Source of the DNA: Geofilum rhodophaeum
GTDB lineage: Bacteria > Bacteroidota > Bacteroidia > Bacteroidales > Marinilabiliaceae
DNA: 64,000 nucleotides
Assembly: GCF_002210225.1 (NCBI RefSeq)
Contig: NZ_MWUJ01000003.1
Location: 186,001 to 250,000 of the forward strand
Direction of reading: 5' to 3'
In this document: one piece after another, positions 7,810 to 17,864 of the stretch
Position numbering within the stretch: the first letter of the stretch is position 1
Layout: each line of letters opens with the position of its first letter
Notes under the pieces: generated by a model
Databases searched by the model: none
Seen by the model: only the letters and a program-made list of their open reading frames with translations
Told to the model about the DNA's origin: nothing
Made by a program: the position numbers and the translations under genes

Positions 7810-8733
7810 TTAGGCCAGCGCTTCGCGCCACTTTTTTCGTTCGGCCTCGATGTAGGCGAGCAAGGCCAACAATTCTGAAGGATGAAACCATTGTATGGAG
7901 CCATCCCTGCGAAACCAGGAAAGCTGTTTACGTGCGTAGCGTCGACTGTTCCGCTGAATCAGCTCCACGGCCCTATCCAGTCCATAAGCCCCTTCAAAAT
8001 AAGCAAACAGCTCCTTATAACCCACCGTATTCAAGGCATTTAGGTCGCGATGGGGCCAAAGCACCCGGGCTTCCTCTTCCAATCCGCCGGCCAACATCTG
8101 CTCCACTCTTTGATCGATCCTTTGGTACAACAAGGCGCGGTCCATATGCAAGCCCACCCGTATGATTTGGAACGGACGTTTCTTCTTTGGCTGGGTGCGG
8201 AGGGAAGAGTAGGGCTGTCCGGTCATCAGGCAAATTTCCAGAGCGTGGATAACCCGCTTGGCATTTTTAAGGTCGACCTGCTTATAAAACTCCGGATCGA
8301 GCTGTTTCAACTGTAAACGCAGCGATTCGAGTCCCTCTTCAGCATAACGTGCCATCAGATCTTTTCGCAATTCCGGATCAACGGTCGGTAATTCATCAAT
8401 ACCGTTGCAAAAGGCGTCCAGATACATCATGGATCCACCCACCATAAACACCACATCCTTGTCCACAAAAGCTTCCTGAACACACCGAAGGGCATCCTGC
8501 TCAAACTCAAAGGCATTATAATAGTCGAAAACGGAACGGGTACCTACTAAAAAGTGTGGAACTTCAGCCTGCTCTTCCAAAGTTGGCGCGGCAGTCCCTA
8601 TGGGTATTTCACGATAAATCTGTCGCGAATCGGCCGAAACAATTACACTGCTGTAGGCCTTGGCCAAAGCCATGCCTGTTTTCGTTTTACCTATTCCGGT
8701 AGGCCCGGCAACCACTACGACTGTTTTCAACAT
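7810..8733 (-). CDS. miaA: tRNA dimethylallyltransferase
   Basis: 307 residues, normal for MiaA. The enzyme adds an isopentenyl group to A37 of tRNAs reading UNN codons. The P-loop is VVVAGPTGIGKTKTGMALA at the N-terminus, followed by SADSRQIYREIPIGTA, the DSRQxY substrate-binding motif. The C-terminal NSRRYARKQLSWFRRD segment contains the conserved ARKQ..WFR tRNA-binding element. The next gene upstream on the same strand starts 26 bases away, suggesting an operon. Confidence 0.95.
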   Translation of the reverse strand: MLKTVVVVAGPTGIGKTKTGMALAKAYSSVIVSADSRQIYREIPIGTAAPTLEEQAEVPHFLVGTRSVFDYYNAFEFEQDALRCVQEAFVDKDVVFMVGGSMMYLDAFCNGIDELPTVDPELRKDLMARYAEEGLESLRLQLKQLDPEFYKQVDLKNAKRVIHALEICLMTGQPYSSLRTQPKKKRPFQIIRVGLHMDRALLYQRIDQRVEQMLAGGLEEEARVLWPHRDLNALNTVGYKELFAYFEGAYGLDRAVELIQRNSRRYARKQLSWFRRDGSIQWFHPSELLALLAYIEAERKKWREALA

Positions 8734-8759
8734 GCTGCTTCGTCTAGCAAAACGACAGG

Positions 8760-9293
8760 TTAAAAATAAACATCGGGATCCTCACCCATATCCGGAAAAT
8801 CATCAGAAAAACCATCGGAGAACTCATCGCCCAACTCATCGGCATACAAGTCGTCGTCCATAAGATCCTCTTCCGACTCAAAATCAAATTCTTCCTCTGC
8901 AAACTGTGGCGGAGGTGTACCCTCCAGACGAACCACCCTGGGCGCATCCAATTCGCCTTCGGTGATGTGCGTCAACTCCATAAACAAGACCCGCTCGGCG
9001 AAAAGATCAAAGGCATACAAGAGGCGTTGTTTGGGCGCAGTCAACAAATCCTCCAACTTCAGGGCGTCCATAACGGCCCCCTCACCACCGTCCGACATAT
9101 CCAAAAGGGTGATCTCTTTTTCCTTCTGCCACTCTTCATCGGTTAAAAAGAACGACGTCATCTGAGCCGTATCAAAATTCAAATGCTGCTGAATCCTTTG
9201 GTGCAGATCCAAAAAGGTGGCGCTTCCACCCATCGCCAAATCAAAAAGAAAATCATCGGACTCGTTGCTGATGGCCCGGAAAAAATAGATCAT
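8760..9293 (-). CDS. Plasmid pRiA4b ORF-3-like family protein with acidic C-terminal tail
   Basis: 177 residues. The N-terminal 130 residues resemble the pRiA4b ORF-3/IS1096 TnpR-like family (alpha-beta fold, no assigned catalytic role), with the segment DLHQRIQQHLNFD and a central LTAPKQRLLYAFDL. The last 45 residues are extremely acidic (runs of Asp and Glu, FSDDFPDMGEDPDVYF at the end), a low-complexity tail often seen in the Bacteroidota members. A TTG at 9302 opens the frame, but the ATG at 9293 is preferred. Despite the family name there is no transposon here. Probably co-transcribed with miaA. Confidence 0.7.
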   Translation of the reverse strand: MIYFFRAISNESDDFLFDLAMGGSATFLDLHQRIQQHLNFDTAQMTSFFLTDEEWQKEKEITLLDMSDGGEGAVMDALKLEDLLTAPKQRLLYAFDLFAERVLFMELTHITEGELDAPRVVRLEGTPPPQFAEEEFDFESEEDLMDDDLYADELGDEFSDGFSDDFPDMGEDPDVYF

Positions 9294-9435
9294 ATTGAGC
9301 AAGCCTTTTAGTAATGTTACAGTTACCCCCTAACGGATAAGCAAAGAACTTTGTTTCATAAGCCTAGTTATTTATAAAACAAAGGCTGCGAAATTAAGAC
9401 AAACTTTTCTATTTTGCACCAGCAAAAAACAAAAG

Positions 9436-10584
9436 ATGCGCCTGCTCCTTACCATCGTTCTATTTTCAGCACTCACCTTCCGATCTGGAGTCTCTGCCCA
9501 GCCAAACGGCAAGGAAGACCAAGAGCCGCCAAAAGCGCTTGATGAGCTGGCAGCTTTGGGGGAAAGTGTACTGAAGCGGCTGACTTTTGAAAACGAAAAG
9601 GGTGTTTGGACCGTATATCCGGCAGGAGGCTATTCGCCGCGTACCGGTCTGGAATTCGGACTCATGCCTATCTACTCCTGGAAAAACAAAAAAATGAAGG
9701 CCACAGCAGGAAGCATAAACACCCTTTCCTCTTCCTTGCAAGGGTCTTCAAAAGGAATGATTGAGCTGCGCAGCGAACTGGATTGGTACCCCTCTGCCGA
9801 CTGGCAGCTTGCTGCCCGGGTGGAAGCCTTGCGAATCTATGACCAATATTGGGAGGCCTGGTCGCTGTCCCGCCCCCACACCACCAACAACTACCGGGCC
9901 AGCAACCTTGGTCTAAAAACACAACTGCTTAGACACTTAAAACATCGCATCTACATAGGGATTCACACGCAAATAGGACACCAGCAGTTTGAGCCAGAGG
10001 ATGCAGTTTTATCTTTTTCAGAACTCCCGGGCAGCTCAGGTGGCTGGCTGGCAGGTGCGGGACCTGTTGTGGTACTGGACCGGCGCGACCATGTACTCTA
10101 CCCCCGTAAGGGCAGCTACATACGGGCTTCCTGGACCGTCTTCCAGCAAGAAAAGGGAGCTGACTTCCAAAATTACCTATTGGATTTAAGGCACTTTATC
10201 GACGCAGGCCAACCGGTTGTGGCCCTTCAAGGGCTATGGGAATATGGCTCGGGGGACTTGCCCTTTAATAGGCTGCCTCAACTGGGTGGCAAAGAGCGCT
10301 TACGAGGAATTGGTCATTCCAAAAGAGTGGTGGACCAGGCTGTCTGGCTGCTTAGAGGCGAGCTCCGTATGCCCTTGTGGTGGCGTCTGGGAGCTGTTGC
10401 CTTTATCGAAACCGGACAGGCTTCCGTCCGCCCCTCCTTCAATTGGAACGAGCTGATTTTCTCTCAGGGGGGCGGCTTAAGATTTCGCATCCTCCCCAAT
10501 GAACCCCTCCACATCCGTATCGATGCAGCTTGGAGTTCTGCCGGCACGCAGGGCCTCTTTATCTCCTTGAAGGAAGCCTTTTGA
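9436..10584 (+). CDS. Outer-membrane beta-barrel protein (BamA/Omp85-like surface antigen domain)
   Basis: 382 residues with an Sec signal peptide (MRLLLTIVLFSALTF.. cut near SAQP). The rest shows alternating hydrophobic/aromatic strands. RRDHVLYPRKGSYIRASW near residue 218 corresponds to the D-x-x-x-P-x-x-G element common to the bacterial surface antigen (D15) barrel, and LGGKERLRGIGHSKRVVD near 285 corresponds to the L-R-G loop motif. No POTRA domains are present and the chain is short, so this is a stand-alone Omp85-type barrel rather than BamA itself. Function unknown. It ends in aromatic Phe, as barrels do. Confidence 0.75.
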   Translation: MRLLLTIVLFSALTFRSGVSAQPNGKEDQEPPKALDELAALGESVLKRLTFENEKGVWTVYPAGGYSPRTGLEFGLMPIYSWKNKKMKATAGSINTLSSSLQGSSKGMIELRSELDWYPSADWQLAARVEALRIYDQYWEAWSLSRPHTTNNYRASNLGLKTQLLRHLKHRIYIGIHTQIGHQQFEPEDAVLSFSELPGSSGGWLAGAGPVVVLDRRDHVLYPRKGSYIRASWTVFQQEKGADFQNYLLDLRHFIDAGQPVVALQGLWEYGSGDLPFNRLPQLGGKERLRGIGHSKRVVDQAVWLLRGELRMPLWWRLGAVAFIETGQASVRPSFNWNELIFSQGGGLRFRILPNEPLHIRIDAAWSSAGTQGLFISLKEAF

Positions 10585-10589
10585 AAACA

Positions 10590-10625
10590 AAGAAAGGCTA
10601 CCCCAATGGGCAGCCTCTTCTTTTA
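10590..10625. terminator. Bidirectional terminator between the barrel gene and dps
   Basis: Imperfect hairpin: AGGCT at 10595-10599 pairs with AGCCT at 10612-10616, and CCC pairs with GGG inside, separated by one A-C mismatch. A T-rich tract (CTTCTTTT) follows on the plus strand and an A-rich tract precedes it, so it could serve both convergent genes. Confidence 0.5.
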
Positions 10626-10643
10626 GTTTTACCTTCAACAATC

Positions 10644-11120
10644 TTACTTCATAAAGGAAGTCAGCATCCAAACCAACTTTTCCTGCTGACTGATGTAGTC
10701 TGAAATCAAAGCCAGTGTACCTTCGTCTTCAGCAGCTTCGGCCACAGGCAAAATTTCCCTTTCCATTTTTATCAGCACCTCCAGATTGTTCAAGACAGCA
10801 GCCATTGTAGAAGCGGCATCATTCTTATCTTTCTCTGCCTTGATGCTGCTCACTTTGAGGTAATCTTCAAAAGTATGCAGGGGCGCACCACCAACGGTAA
10901 GAATGCGCTCAGCGATTTCATCGATTTTTTCGACGGCATCATCGTAGAGCTCCTCGTACTTGGCGTGCAGCACAAAAAAGCGCTCCCCCTTAATGTTCCA
11001 ATGGAAGCCACGGAGGTTTTGATAATACACCTGGTAGTTGGCCAGCAATTCGTTCAACTTTTCTGCTACGGCGGCAGACTCTTTTTCTTTTAAACCTAAA
11101 ATCTCGGTAATCTTCTTCAT
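10644..11120 (-). CDS. dps: Dps family DNA-protecting, iron-storing ferritin
   Basis: 158 residues. Dps forms dodecamers that oxidise Fe2+ with peroxide and protect DNA in starvation. The intersubunit ferroxidase residues are present in NLRGFHWNIKG (His) and in FFVLHAKYEELYDDAVEKID (His, Asp and Glu). Four helices of a ferritin-like fold are evident. The ATG follows a clear Bacteroidota promoter (11162-11193). The locus also holds KatG further right, consistent with peroxide defence in an organism that carries NifJ. Confidence 0.94.
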   Translation of the reverse strand: MKKITEILGLKEKESAAVAEKLNELLANYQVYYQNLRGFHWNIKGERFFVLHAKYEELYDDAVEKIDEIAERILTVGGAPLHTFEDYLKVSSIKAEKDKNDAASTMAAVLNNLEVLIKMEREILPVAEAAEDEGTLALISDYISQQEKLVWMLTSFMK

Positions 11121-11161
11121 AAGGTATAGTATTTAATGTGGTTTTACTTTTAATGCTCCCT

Positions 11162-11193
11162 CAAAGATAGAATTTTTGCAGCTTTTATTCAAA
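11162..11193 (-). promoter_or_regulatory. Promoter of dps
   Basis: On the minus strand TTTG (11193-11190), a 20-base spacer, then TATCTTTG (11169-11162), an exact match to both Bacteroidota promoter elements with ideal spacing. The -7 box is 41 bases upstream of the ATG. Confidence 0.75.
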
Positions 11194-11269
11194 TAGCTTC
11201 TATTTATAGGCCATACTCCTGCTCAATATTAAAAAAAAGTATATTTTTATTTCGTTAAACCTAATTCAA

Positions 11270-13324
11270 ATGATGAAACACACTATTCTCCTCCTGCTTT
11301 TTATGCTGGCCGGCACCGTTTTAAGGGCCGAAATTCAAAAAACCCCACGATTGGGCAAAATTTCCATCGAAGAAATGGAAGCCAGTATATGCCCCATTGA
11401 CTCCTCGGCTCCAGGCTATTATTTGTTCGACAAGGGAAGTACCGACTTTGTATACCGACAAACAACTGTTCGTTCTGACGATCCTGAATCGTCCAAGGGT
11501 TTCCAATTGGTTTTTAAACGACATCTGCGAATAAAAATCCTGGACAAATCGGCATCCGATTATGGAGATTTTGAAATACCTCTTTACCACAAAGGTACTG
11601 ACGAAGAAAAAGCCTCCAACATAAAAGGTTTCACCTTTAACCTGGAAGACGGAAAAATAACCAAAACAAAACTGGACACCCGTCAAATCATCTACGAAAA
11701 GAAAACGGACAACATTACCGTCGTTAAAATTGCCATGCCTGAGGTTAGGGAAGGTTCGGTCATTGATCTTGAATACGAAGTCCTGAGCGACTTCCTGTTT
11801 AATCTTCAGGAATGGTATTTTCAAAAACAGCTCCCTGTCCTGTACAGCGAGTACCGGGTAGCCATTCCACAGTACTTTTTCTACAAACCATCCAGCTTCG
11901 GATACCACAGATTCGACCACAAAATCAGCAGCCAGTCTCAGACCATAAAGCTGGTTTACATTCAGCGCGCTGAGGGGCTCAACACCAAAGAGCAGCGTTA
12001 TGAGCACGAAGAAAAATATCAGGATAAAATAACCACTTTTTTTGCCTCCAATGTTCCAGCCTTTAAAGCTGAAAGGTTTTTAAAGGCGCAAAAGAACTAC
12101 CTCACCCGCATAGCTTTTGAACTGGAGGGCACCCAATTCCCCAATTCGGGCTACAAAAATTTTTCTTCCAGCTGGAAAGAAGTGGCAGAAGAACTCTTAA
12201 AACATGAAAGTTTTGGCAAAGCATTAGAAAGAAACGGCTTCCTGGATGAAGCGGTTCAAAGCATTGAAGCTGTAGCCACCACCAAACAAGAAAAAATTTT
12301 AGCGGCCTATAATCTGGTGCAAAATAGCGTAAAATGGAATGGAAAAGTCAGACTATTTACCGAAAGCCCGCTAAAAAAAGTCTGGGAAGACGGCCAGGGA
12401 AACAGCGCAGAATTAAACCTATCCCTGGTAGCCCTGCTTAAGCGCCTGGATGTAGCAGCATACCCCGTGGTACTCAGCACCCAAAACAACGGCATATTAC
12501 CCCTGACACATCCATCCATCAGCGACTTAAATTACGTTATCGCAATGACCGAAGAAGACAACACCTTGTTGCTGATGGACGCCACCGAACCAAATTCCTA
12601 CCCCAATTTATTGCCCGAACGCTGCCTGAATGGGAATGGACAAATAATATCGGACAGCCGATTTGGCGAAGTAGAAATTGCAGCCACCCAAGCCCACCAG
12701 ACCTACATTAAAACGAGTCTCGAACTGAAAGACGACGGCACATTCGAAGGAACGGTAGAGCTTAACGAGGCCGGCTATGCTGCTCTTGAGCGAAGGAAGC
12801 AGTATTACCAGGAGGACGACAGTCTGCTCTTTACGCAGCAATTGGAAAAGGACTTCTCCGGCTTATCCATCACCCACCACTCCACTTCTAACCTTGAAAA
12901 CAAGCAAGATCCACTCATTGATTCTATGCTTGTGGTTATCAAGGACCAATGCGACCTCATGGGCGATATGCTGGCATTCTCGCCCCTTCTTGCATTTAAG
13001 ACCAACGAAAACCCTTTTAAGCTGGATCAAAGAGACTACCCCATCGAATTCTCCTTTCCGCTTCGCCAAACCATTCTCTGTTCCATAAAAATACCCGAAG
13101 ACTACCAGATAGAGAGTCTGCCGGATCCCATACGGGCCGCTATGCCCAACAAAGATATGGAAGTAACCTTCACCACCTCTGCTATAGGTAACATCATCCA
13201 GGTGGTGAGCGATTTTAAAATCAATAAATCCATGTTTCTCCCTGCAGAATATGAAGCTGTAAAGAACACGTTCTCTTTCTTAATCAACAAGCACAACGAA
13301 AAAGTTGTTTTAAAAAAGATCTAA
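11270..13324 (+). CDS. DUF3857 protein with degenerate transglutaminase-like domain
   Basis: 684 residues with a signal peptide ending near VLRAEIQ. Residues 60-220 form the DUF3857 domain. Residues about 330-450 align with the transglutaminase-like domain of the next gene, but the catalytic cysteine position is Ser379 (GQGNSAELN) and the histidine position is Tyr422 (DLNYVIAM), so papain-like catalysis is not expected. The C-terminal 200 residues form a beta-rich DUF2569/DUF3858-like region. The stop codon is directly followed by the ATG of the paralogue with no gap, so the two are made together. Function unknown, probably periplasmic or exported. Confidence 0.8.
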   Translation: MMKHTILLLLFMLAGTVLRAEIQKTPRLGKISIEEMEASICPIDSSAPGYYLFDKGSTDFVYRQTTVRSDDPESSKGFQLVFKRHLRIKILDKSASDYGDFEIPLYHKGTDEEKASNIKGFTFNLEDGKITKTKLDTRQIIYEKKTDNITVVKIAMPEVREGSVIDLEYEVLSDFLFNLQEWYFQKQLPVLYSEYRVAIPQYFFYKPSSFGYHRFDHKISSQSQTIKLVYIQRAEGLNTKEQRYEHEEKYQDKITTFFASNVPAFKAERFLKAQKNYLTRIAFELEGTQFPNSGYKNFSSSWKEVAEELLKHESFGKALERNGFLDEAVQSIEAVATTKQEKILAAYNLVQNSVKWNGKVRLFTESPLKKVWEDGQGNSAELNLSLVALLKRLDVAAYPVVLSTQNNGILPLTHPSISDLNYVIAMTEEDNTLLLMDATEPNSYPNLLPERCLNGNGQIISDSRFGEVEIAATQAHQTYIKTSLELKDDGTFEGTVELNEAGYAALERRKQYYQEDDSLLFTQQLEKDFSGLSITHHSTSNLENKQDPLIDSMLVVIKDQCDLMGDMLAFSPLLAFKTNENPFKLDQRDYPIEFSFPLRQTILCSIKIPEDYQIESLPDPIRAAMPNKDMEVTFTTSAIGNIIQVVSDFKINKSMFLPAEYEAVKNTFSFLINKHNEKVVLKKI

Positions 13325-15226
13325 ATGAGAATTCTATTTTTCCTGCTGGTTCTGTGCCTAAACGTGAAGGGGAGTGCCAAAAATCCAGTGCCTGATTATG
13401 CCAGCCTCCCCGACGAACTCATCCCGGAAGCCCACGCCCTTATCCGTTCGCTCCACCAGGAGGTGGAGCGAACCTCTGAAGATCAGCTGAAAACAACTGT
13501 AAAAAAAACAATTACAATACTCAGCAGTAAAGGGAAAAGTCATGGGGTTTTCCATCTGCCTTACAGCAAAAACACCAAAATAACCAATTTGTCGGGAAGG
13601 ATCTTTGACGCGAGGGGACAGCAAATAGAAACCCTTAAAAAGAAGGATTTTATCGACCAGTCTTCTTATCAGGATTTTATCTTTTACAGCGATCAACGGA
13701 TTCTGTATTACCAACCCAAAGTGACCAACTACCCCTACACGGTAGAATACAGCTATACGACACAAACCAAAGGGTTGATCCTTATCGACCTTTGGCTGCC
13801 GGTGGATGGCTACAATCTGGCTTTGGAACAAGCGACACTGAAGGTGCTGACGCCCAAAAACCTTCAGGCTGATTTTCGTATGCAAAATGGAGAATTTGCC
13901 TACAGTACCCGTGAGCATAAAAATCTTTACACGGAGCACCTGTGGGAGATCAAACACTTGGCGGCACTCAAGCAAGAACCCATGGCGCCAGACTTTCTGT
14001 CGGTCTTTCCCTTTGTTGCGGTAACGCCCCGCGATTATCGATACGACGGGTATGCCGAAACGGTCTCAGATTGGGAAAGCTATGGAAACTGGGTGAGTAA
14101 ACTCCTGGAAGGGAAACAAGAGCTCCCTGAAGCAACTAGAAGCCTGATGCAGGCACTTACCGATTCCTTGCCGGATGTGCGAAGCAAGGTAAAGGCCATT
14201 TACCAGTACATGCAAAAGAAGACCCGCTATGTATGTATTACAGAAGGGATTGGCGGCTTCCAGCCCATGTCGGCCAGCGAGGTAGATCAATACGGTTACG
14301 GCGATTGCAAAGCACTCAGCAATTACACCCGGGCTTTACTGACAAGTATCAACATTCCCTCTTTCTACACCGAAATAGGGGCCGACAGTCGCCGTATCCG
14401 ACATTCCGATTTCGCCTCCGCCGACCAAACCAACCATGTAATACTCACCGTCCCTCTGGAACAGGATACCGTTTGGTTGGAATGCACCAATCCCTACAAC
14501 CCTTTTGGTTACGTTGGAGAGGCCATAGCCAACAGAAAGGCCCTGGCGGTTACCCCGAAAGGTGGATCCTTAATCACCATGCCCACCTACAAAGCTGAAG
14601 ACAACCAAATGGCTCATAAACTGGAGCTGAAGTTAAGTCCCAATGGCGATGCGAGCGCCCTGCTAACAAGCACAGCCAAAGGTTTACGTTTTGAAGAGCT
14701 GCACTTCTTAACCACAGGAACAAACCAGCAACAAAAAGATTATCTCCTGTCCCATTTACCACTTAAAAACCTTTCCATCGACCAATTCAACATCAGCGAG
14801 CAGGGAGATGAGGATGCTCAGGCCACCTTAGCGGTTGAATTTAATGCGGGACAATATGCCCATCCCTCCGGAGACCGCTTGTTTCTGCCCCTGAACACCG
14901 TCAGTCCCGTCAGACTGAGAATCAATAACACGGAGACCAGAGCCTTCGATTTGAATTTTAAAATACCGGGCACAGACACAGGTCATTTTGTTTATGAAAT
15001 ACCCGAGGGCTTTGAAGTAGAGTTTTTCCCATCCGAAGTAAGCATCGAAAACGACTACCTGAGTTTCCGCTCCAGTTGCGAACTATCGGGGAAGAAGCTC
15101 AGCTACTACCGCTCGTTTACACTAAAACAGAGACAGGTGCCCAAAGCATTCTTTGCTGATTTTGTGGAGACGCTCGATAAAATCCGCAGGCAGGACAACC
15201 CCAAGGCCATTCTGAAAAAGATCTGA
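13325..15226 (+). CDS. DUF3857 protein with intact transglutaminase-like (cysteine protease fold) domain
   Basis: 633 residues with an N-terminal signal peptide (cut near VKGSAKN). DUF3857 spans about residues 55-220. The transglutaminase core follows with Cys328 in YGYGDCKALSNY, His371 in DQTNHVILT and a third acidic residue in TVWLECTNP. The C-terminal third is beta-rich. The family is common in Bacteroidota as adjacent pairs, and its substrate is not established; the fold fits peptide or amide hydrolysis or transfer in the periplasm. It starts immediately after the stop of its degenerate paralogue and is followed by a strong terminator. Confidence 0.85.
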   Translation: MRILFFLLVLCLNVKGSAKNPVPDYASLPDELIPEAHALIRSLHQEVERTSEDQLKTTVKKTITILSSKGKSHGVFHLPYSKNTKITNLSGRIFDARGQQIETLKKKDFIDQSSYQDFIFYSDQRILYYQPKVTNYPYTVEYSYTTQTKGLILIDLWLPVDGYNLALEQATLKVLTPKNLQADFRMQNGEFAYSTREHKNLYTEHLWEIKHLAALKQEPMAPDFLSVFPFVAVTPRDYRYDGYAETVSDWESYGNWVSKLLEGKQELPEATRSLMQALTDSLPDVRSKVKAIYQYMQKKTRYVCITEGIGGFQPMSASEVDQYGYGDCKALSNYTRALLTSINIPSFYTEIGADSRRIRHSDFASADQTNHVILTVPLEQDTVWLECTNPYNPFGYVGEAIANRKALAVTPKGGSLITMPTYKAEDNQMAHKLELKLSPNGDASALLTSTAKGLRFEELHFLTTGTNQQQKDYLLSHLPLKNLSIDQFNISEQGDEDAQATLAVEFNAGQYAHPSGDRLFLPLNTVSPVRLRINNTETRAFDLNFKIPGTDTGHFVYEIPEGFEVEFFPSEVSIENDYLSFRSSCELSGKKLSYYRSFTLKQRQVPKAFFADFVETLDKIRRQDNPKAILKKI

Positions 15227-15267
15227 AAACAGTAAACAACATTACAGGGAGAGTCACCCTCCAGACA

Positions 15268-15305
15268 AACGGCCCCTGAAGCTATGCTTCAGGGGCCGTT
15301 GTTTC
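15268..15305. terminator. Strong bidirectional terminator between the DUF3857 operon and aconitase
   Basis: A perfect 15-bp stem (15268-15282 with 15286-15300, core CGGCCCCTGAAGC) with a 3-base TAT loop, followed on the plus strand by GTTGTTTC. It lies between two convergent genes and can serve both. Confidence 0.85.
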
Positions 15306-15330
15306 AAATCATCTGCCTTATCGACAAACT

Positions 15331-17598
15331 CTATTTGGCATTTTCTAATTTAATCAGATTAAGCGCCGAACCGGCTTTAAACCACTCAATTTGCTGCGCA
15401 TTGTAAGTATGTAAAACCTTAAAGCTCTCCTTTTGCCCATCGGCATGAACCAATTCAACGGTAAGTGGCCGATCCGGAGCAAAACTTTCCAGGTCGGTCA
15501 AATTAATGACATCGTCTTCCTGAATCCGGTCGTAATCTGCCTCGTTCTCAAAGGTGAGGGCCAACATACCCTGTTTCTTCAAATTGGTTTCATGAATACG
15601 GGCAAAACTCTTTACCAAAACAGCCCTTACACCCAGGTGACGCGGCTCCATGGCAGCATGCTCTCGAGAAGAACCTTCACCATAATTGTGATCACCCACC
15701 ACTATCGAACCTACTCCTGCAGCTTTATAGGCACGCTGAACAGCAGGAACCGCATCGTAGGCGCCGGTCAGTTGGTTCTTAACCGTGTCGGTGGCATCGT
15801 TGAAATAATTGACCGCTCCGGTCAGCATGTTGTTCGAAATGTTGTCGAGATGCCCCCTAAAACGCAACCAAGGCCCAGCCATAGATATGTGATCGGTGGT
15901 ACATTTGCCCTTAGCCTTAATCAACAAGCGCAAACCACTCAGGTTTTGTCCATCCCAGGGTGCAAAAGGCTCCAGCAGCTGAAGCCGCTCCGATTCCGGA
16001 TTTACCAGCACCTCAATATTACTGCCATCTGCGGCAGGCGCCTGATAACCGGCATCCTTCACAGCAAAACCCTTCGGCGGCATATGCAAGCCAGCCGGTT
16101 CATCCAGTTTCACCGCCTTACCCTCTTCATTTACCAGGGTGTCGGTAACCGGATTAAAAGTCAGATCTCCAGCAATAGCAAAAGCCGTTACAATTTCGGG
16201 GGAGGCTACAAAAGCGTGGGTATTCGGATTACCATCATTGCGCTTGGCAAAGTTCCTGTTGAAGGAAGTTATGATGGAATTGGGCCGTTTGGGATCGTTG
16301 GTATGCCGCGCCCATTGACCGATGCAAGGTCCACAGGCATTGGCCAGAACCACGCCCCCAATCTGGTCAAAATCGGCCAAGAAGCCATCCCGATCAACGG
16401 TATAGCGCACCTGTTCAGAACCCGGAGTGATGGTAAACTCGGCTTTCACCTTCAACTTTTTCTCACTGGCCTGACGGGCAATGGAAGCCGCCCGGGAAAT
16501 ATCTTCATAAGACGAGTTGGTACAGGAACCGATCAAGCCCACTTCGAGTTCTTTGGGCCAGTTGTTCTTCTTCACCTCAGCAGCAAACTGCGACAGAGGC
16601 GTAGCCCGGTCGGGCGTAAAGGGTCCGTTGATGTGCGGCTCCAACTCCGAAAGATTGATCTCAATGACCTGATCAAAATATTTTTCAGGCTGGGCATAAA
16701 CTTCCTCATCTCCGGTTAAATGCTGCTTTACCTCATCGGCCAAACCAGCGACTTCAGGCCGGTCGGTCCCACGCAGGTATTCGGCCATACTCTCGTCGTA
16801 ACCAAAAGTTGAGGTTGTTGCGCCAATTTCAGCCCCCATGTTGCAAATGGTGCCTTTACCGGTAGCTGAGAGACTGCGTGCCCCCTCCCCAAAATATTCC
16901 AGAATGGCCCCGGTCCCACCTTTTACGGTTAAGATACCGGCCACTTTCAAAATAACATCCTTGGCAGAAGCCCAACCGCTCAAGCGACCAGTCAGCTTAA
17001 CACCTATTAATTTGGGAAACTTCAGCTCCCAGGGCATGCCGGCCATCACATCTACTGCATCGGCACCACCAACACCAATGGCAATCATGCCCAAACCTCC
17101 GGCATTCACAGTATGCGAATCGGTTCCGATCATCATTCCTCCGGGAAAAGCATAGTTTTCCAAAACAACCTGGTGAATAATGCCGGCACCTGGTTTCCAG
17201 AAGCCGATCCCATATTTATTGGACACGGAAGCCAGAAAATCAAAGACTTCCTTACTGGAATTTAAAGCGTTTTTCAAATCCGCAACAGCGCCATCCTTGG
17301 CCTGAATAAGGTGATCGCAATGTACCGTAGAAGGAACCGCAGCCTTTTCACGACCTGCCTGCATAAACTGCAACAAAGCCATCTGTGCGGTAGCATCCTG
17401 CATAGCTACGCGGTCCGGTGCAAAATCCACATAAGATTTCCCACGTTCAAAGGCTTGCTGAGGCAACTCACCGGAAAGGTGCGCGTACAATATTTTCTCA
17501 GTTAAAGTCAGCGGACGGTTCAAAACCTTACGGGTTTGCTCCACCTTTTCTCCAAATTGGGCATACACCCTGCGAATCATGTCAATATCAAATGCCAT
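15331..17598 (-). CDS. Aconitate hydratase (mitochondrial-type aconitase)
   Basis: 755 residues. The enzyme interconverts citrate and isocitrate in the TCA cycle using a [4Fe-4S] cluster. Cluster cysteines occur in [15 protein letters not shown] and in [12 protein letters not shown]. The active-site serine region of the swivel domain is [20 protein letters not shown] near residue 640. Its length and the order of domains match the eukaryotic-mitochondrial-like aconitase used by Bacteroidota rather than AcnA (about 890) or AcnB (about 860). Monocistronic, with its own promoter and a shared terminator. Confidence 0.95.
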   Translation of the reverse strand: MAFDIDMIRRVYAQFGEKVEQTRKVLNRPLTLTEKILYAHLSGELPQQAFERGKSYVDFAPDRVAMQDATAQMALLQFMQAGREKAAVPSTVHCDHLIQAKDGAVADLKNALNSSKEVFDFLASVSNKYGIGFWKPGAGIIHQVVLENYAFPGGMMIGTDSHTVNAGGLGMIAIGVGGADAVDVMAGMPWELKFPKLIGVKLTGRLSGWASAKDVILKVAGILTVKGGTGAILEYFGEGARSLSATGKGTICNMGAEIGATTSTFGYDESMAEYLRGTDRPEVAGLADEVKQHLTGDEEVYAQPEKYFDQVIEINLSELEPHINGPFTPDRATPLSQFAAEVKKNNWPKELEVGLIGSCTNSSYEDISRAASIARQASEKKLKVKAEFTITPGSEQVRYTVDRDGFLADFDQIGGVVLANACGPCIGQWARHTNDPKRPNSIITSFNRNFAKRNDGNPNTHAFVASPEIVTAFAIAGDLTFNPVTDTLVNEEGKAVKLDEPAGLHMPPKGFAVKDAGYQAPAADGSNIEVLVNPESERLQLLEPFAPWDGQNLSGLRLLIKAKGKCTTDHISMAGPWLRFRGHLDNISNNMLTGAVNYFNDATDTVKNQLTGAYDAVPAVQRAYKAAGVGSIVVGDHNYGEGSSREHAAMEPRHLGVRAVLVKSFARIHETNLKKQGMLALTFENEADYDRIQEDDVINLTDLESFAPDRPLTVELVHADGQKESFKVLHTYNAQQIEWFKAGSALNLIKLENAK

Positions 17599-17637
17599 AG
17601 TCCAGTAGTGATTTATCTGTTAGCTGTTTATTATTCT

Positions 17638-17669
17638 CAAAAATACACAAAAAAAGTCATCCAAATCAA
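17638..17669 (-). promoter_or_regulatory. Promoter of the aconitase gene
   Basis: On the minus strand the -7 box is TATTTTTG (17645-17638), an exact TAnnTTTG match 39 bases upstream of the ATG. TTG at 17669-17667 gives a 21-base spacer, and an overlapping TTTG at 17665-17662 gives 16. Confidence 0.6.
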
Positions 17670-17864
17670 TAACAGTCGTTGGGGCGCTTTTGTTTTAAAC
17701 AAAATTAGAGTTTGTGTCTACCCGAAACACTAAGCAGGAGGATAAAACAGTAAAAATGGGCGAACCTTGTTGAAACAAGTCCTACAGACATCAGACGGCC
17801 TCCCTCCACCCAAAAAAATGAAGTATACTTGCCTCTGAACAAGTAAAAAGCAAAACCAAATTTC

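Noticed and set aside
8760-9293. Transposon association suggested by the IS1096/TnpR-like family name
   Set aside because: No inverted repeats, transposase or target-site duplication nearby; the family is a common chromosomal gene in this phylum.
15433-16719. 428-codon open frame on the plus strand
   Set aside because: It lies entirely antisense to the aconitase gene, has no family features and arises from the codon bias of the real gene on the other strand.
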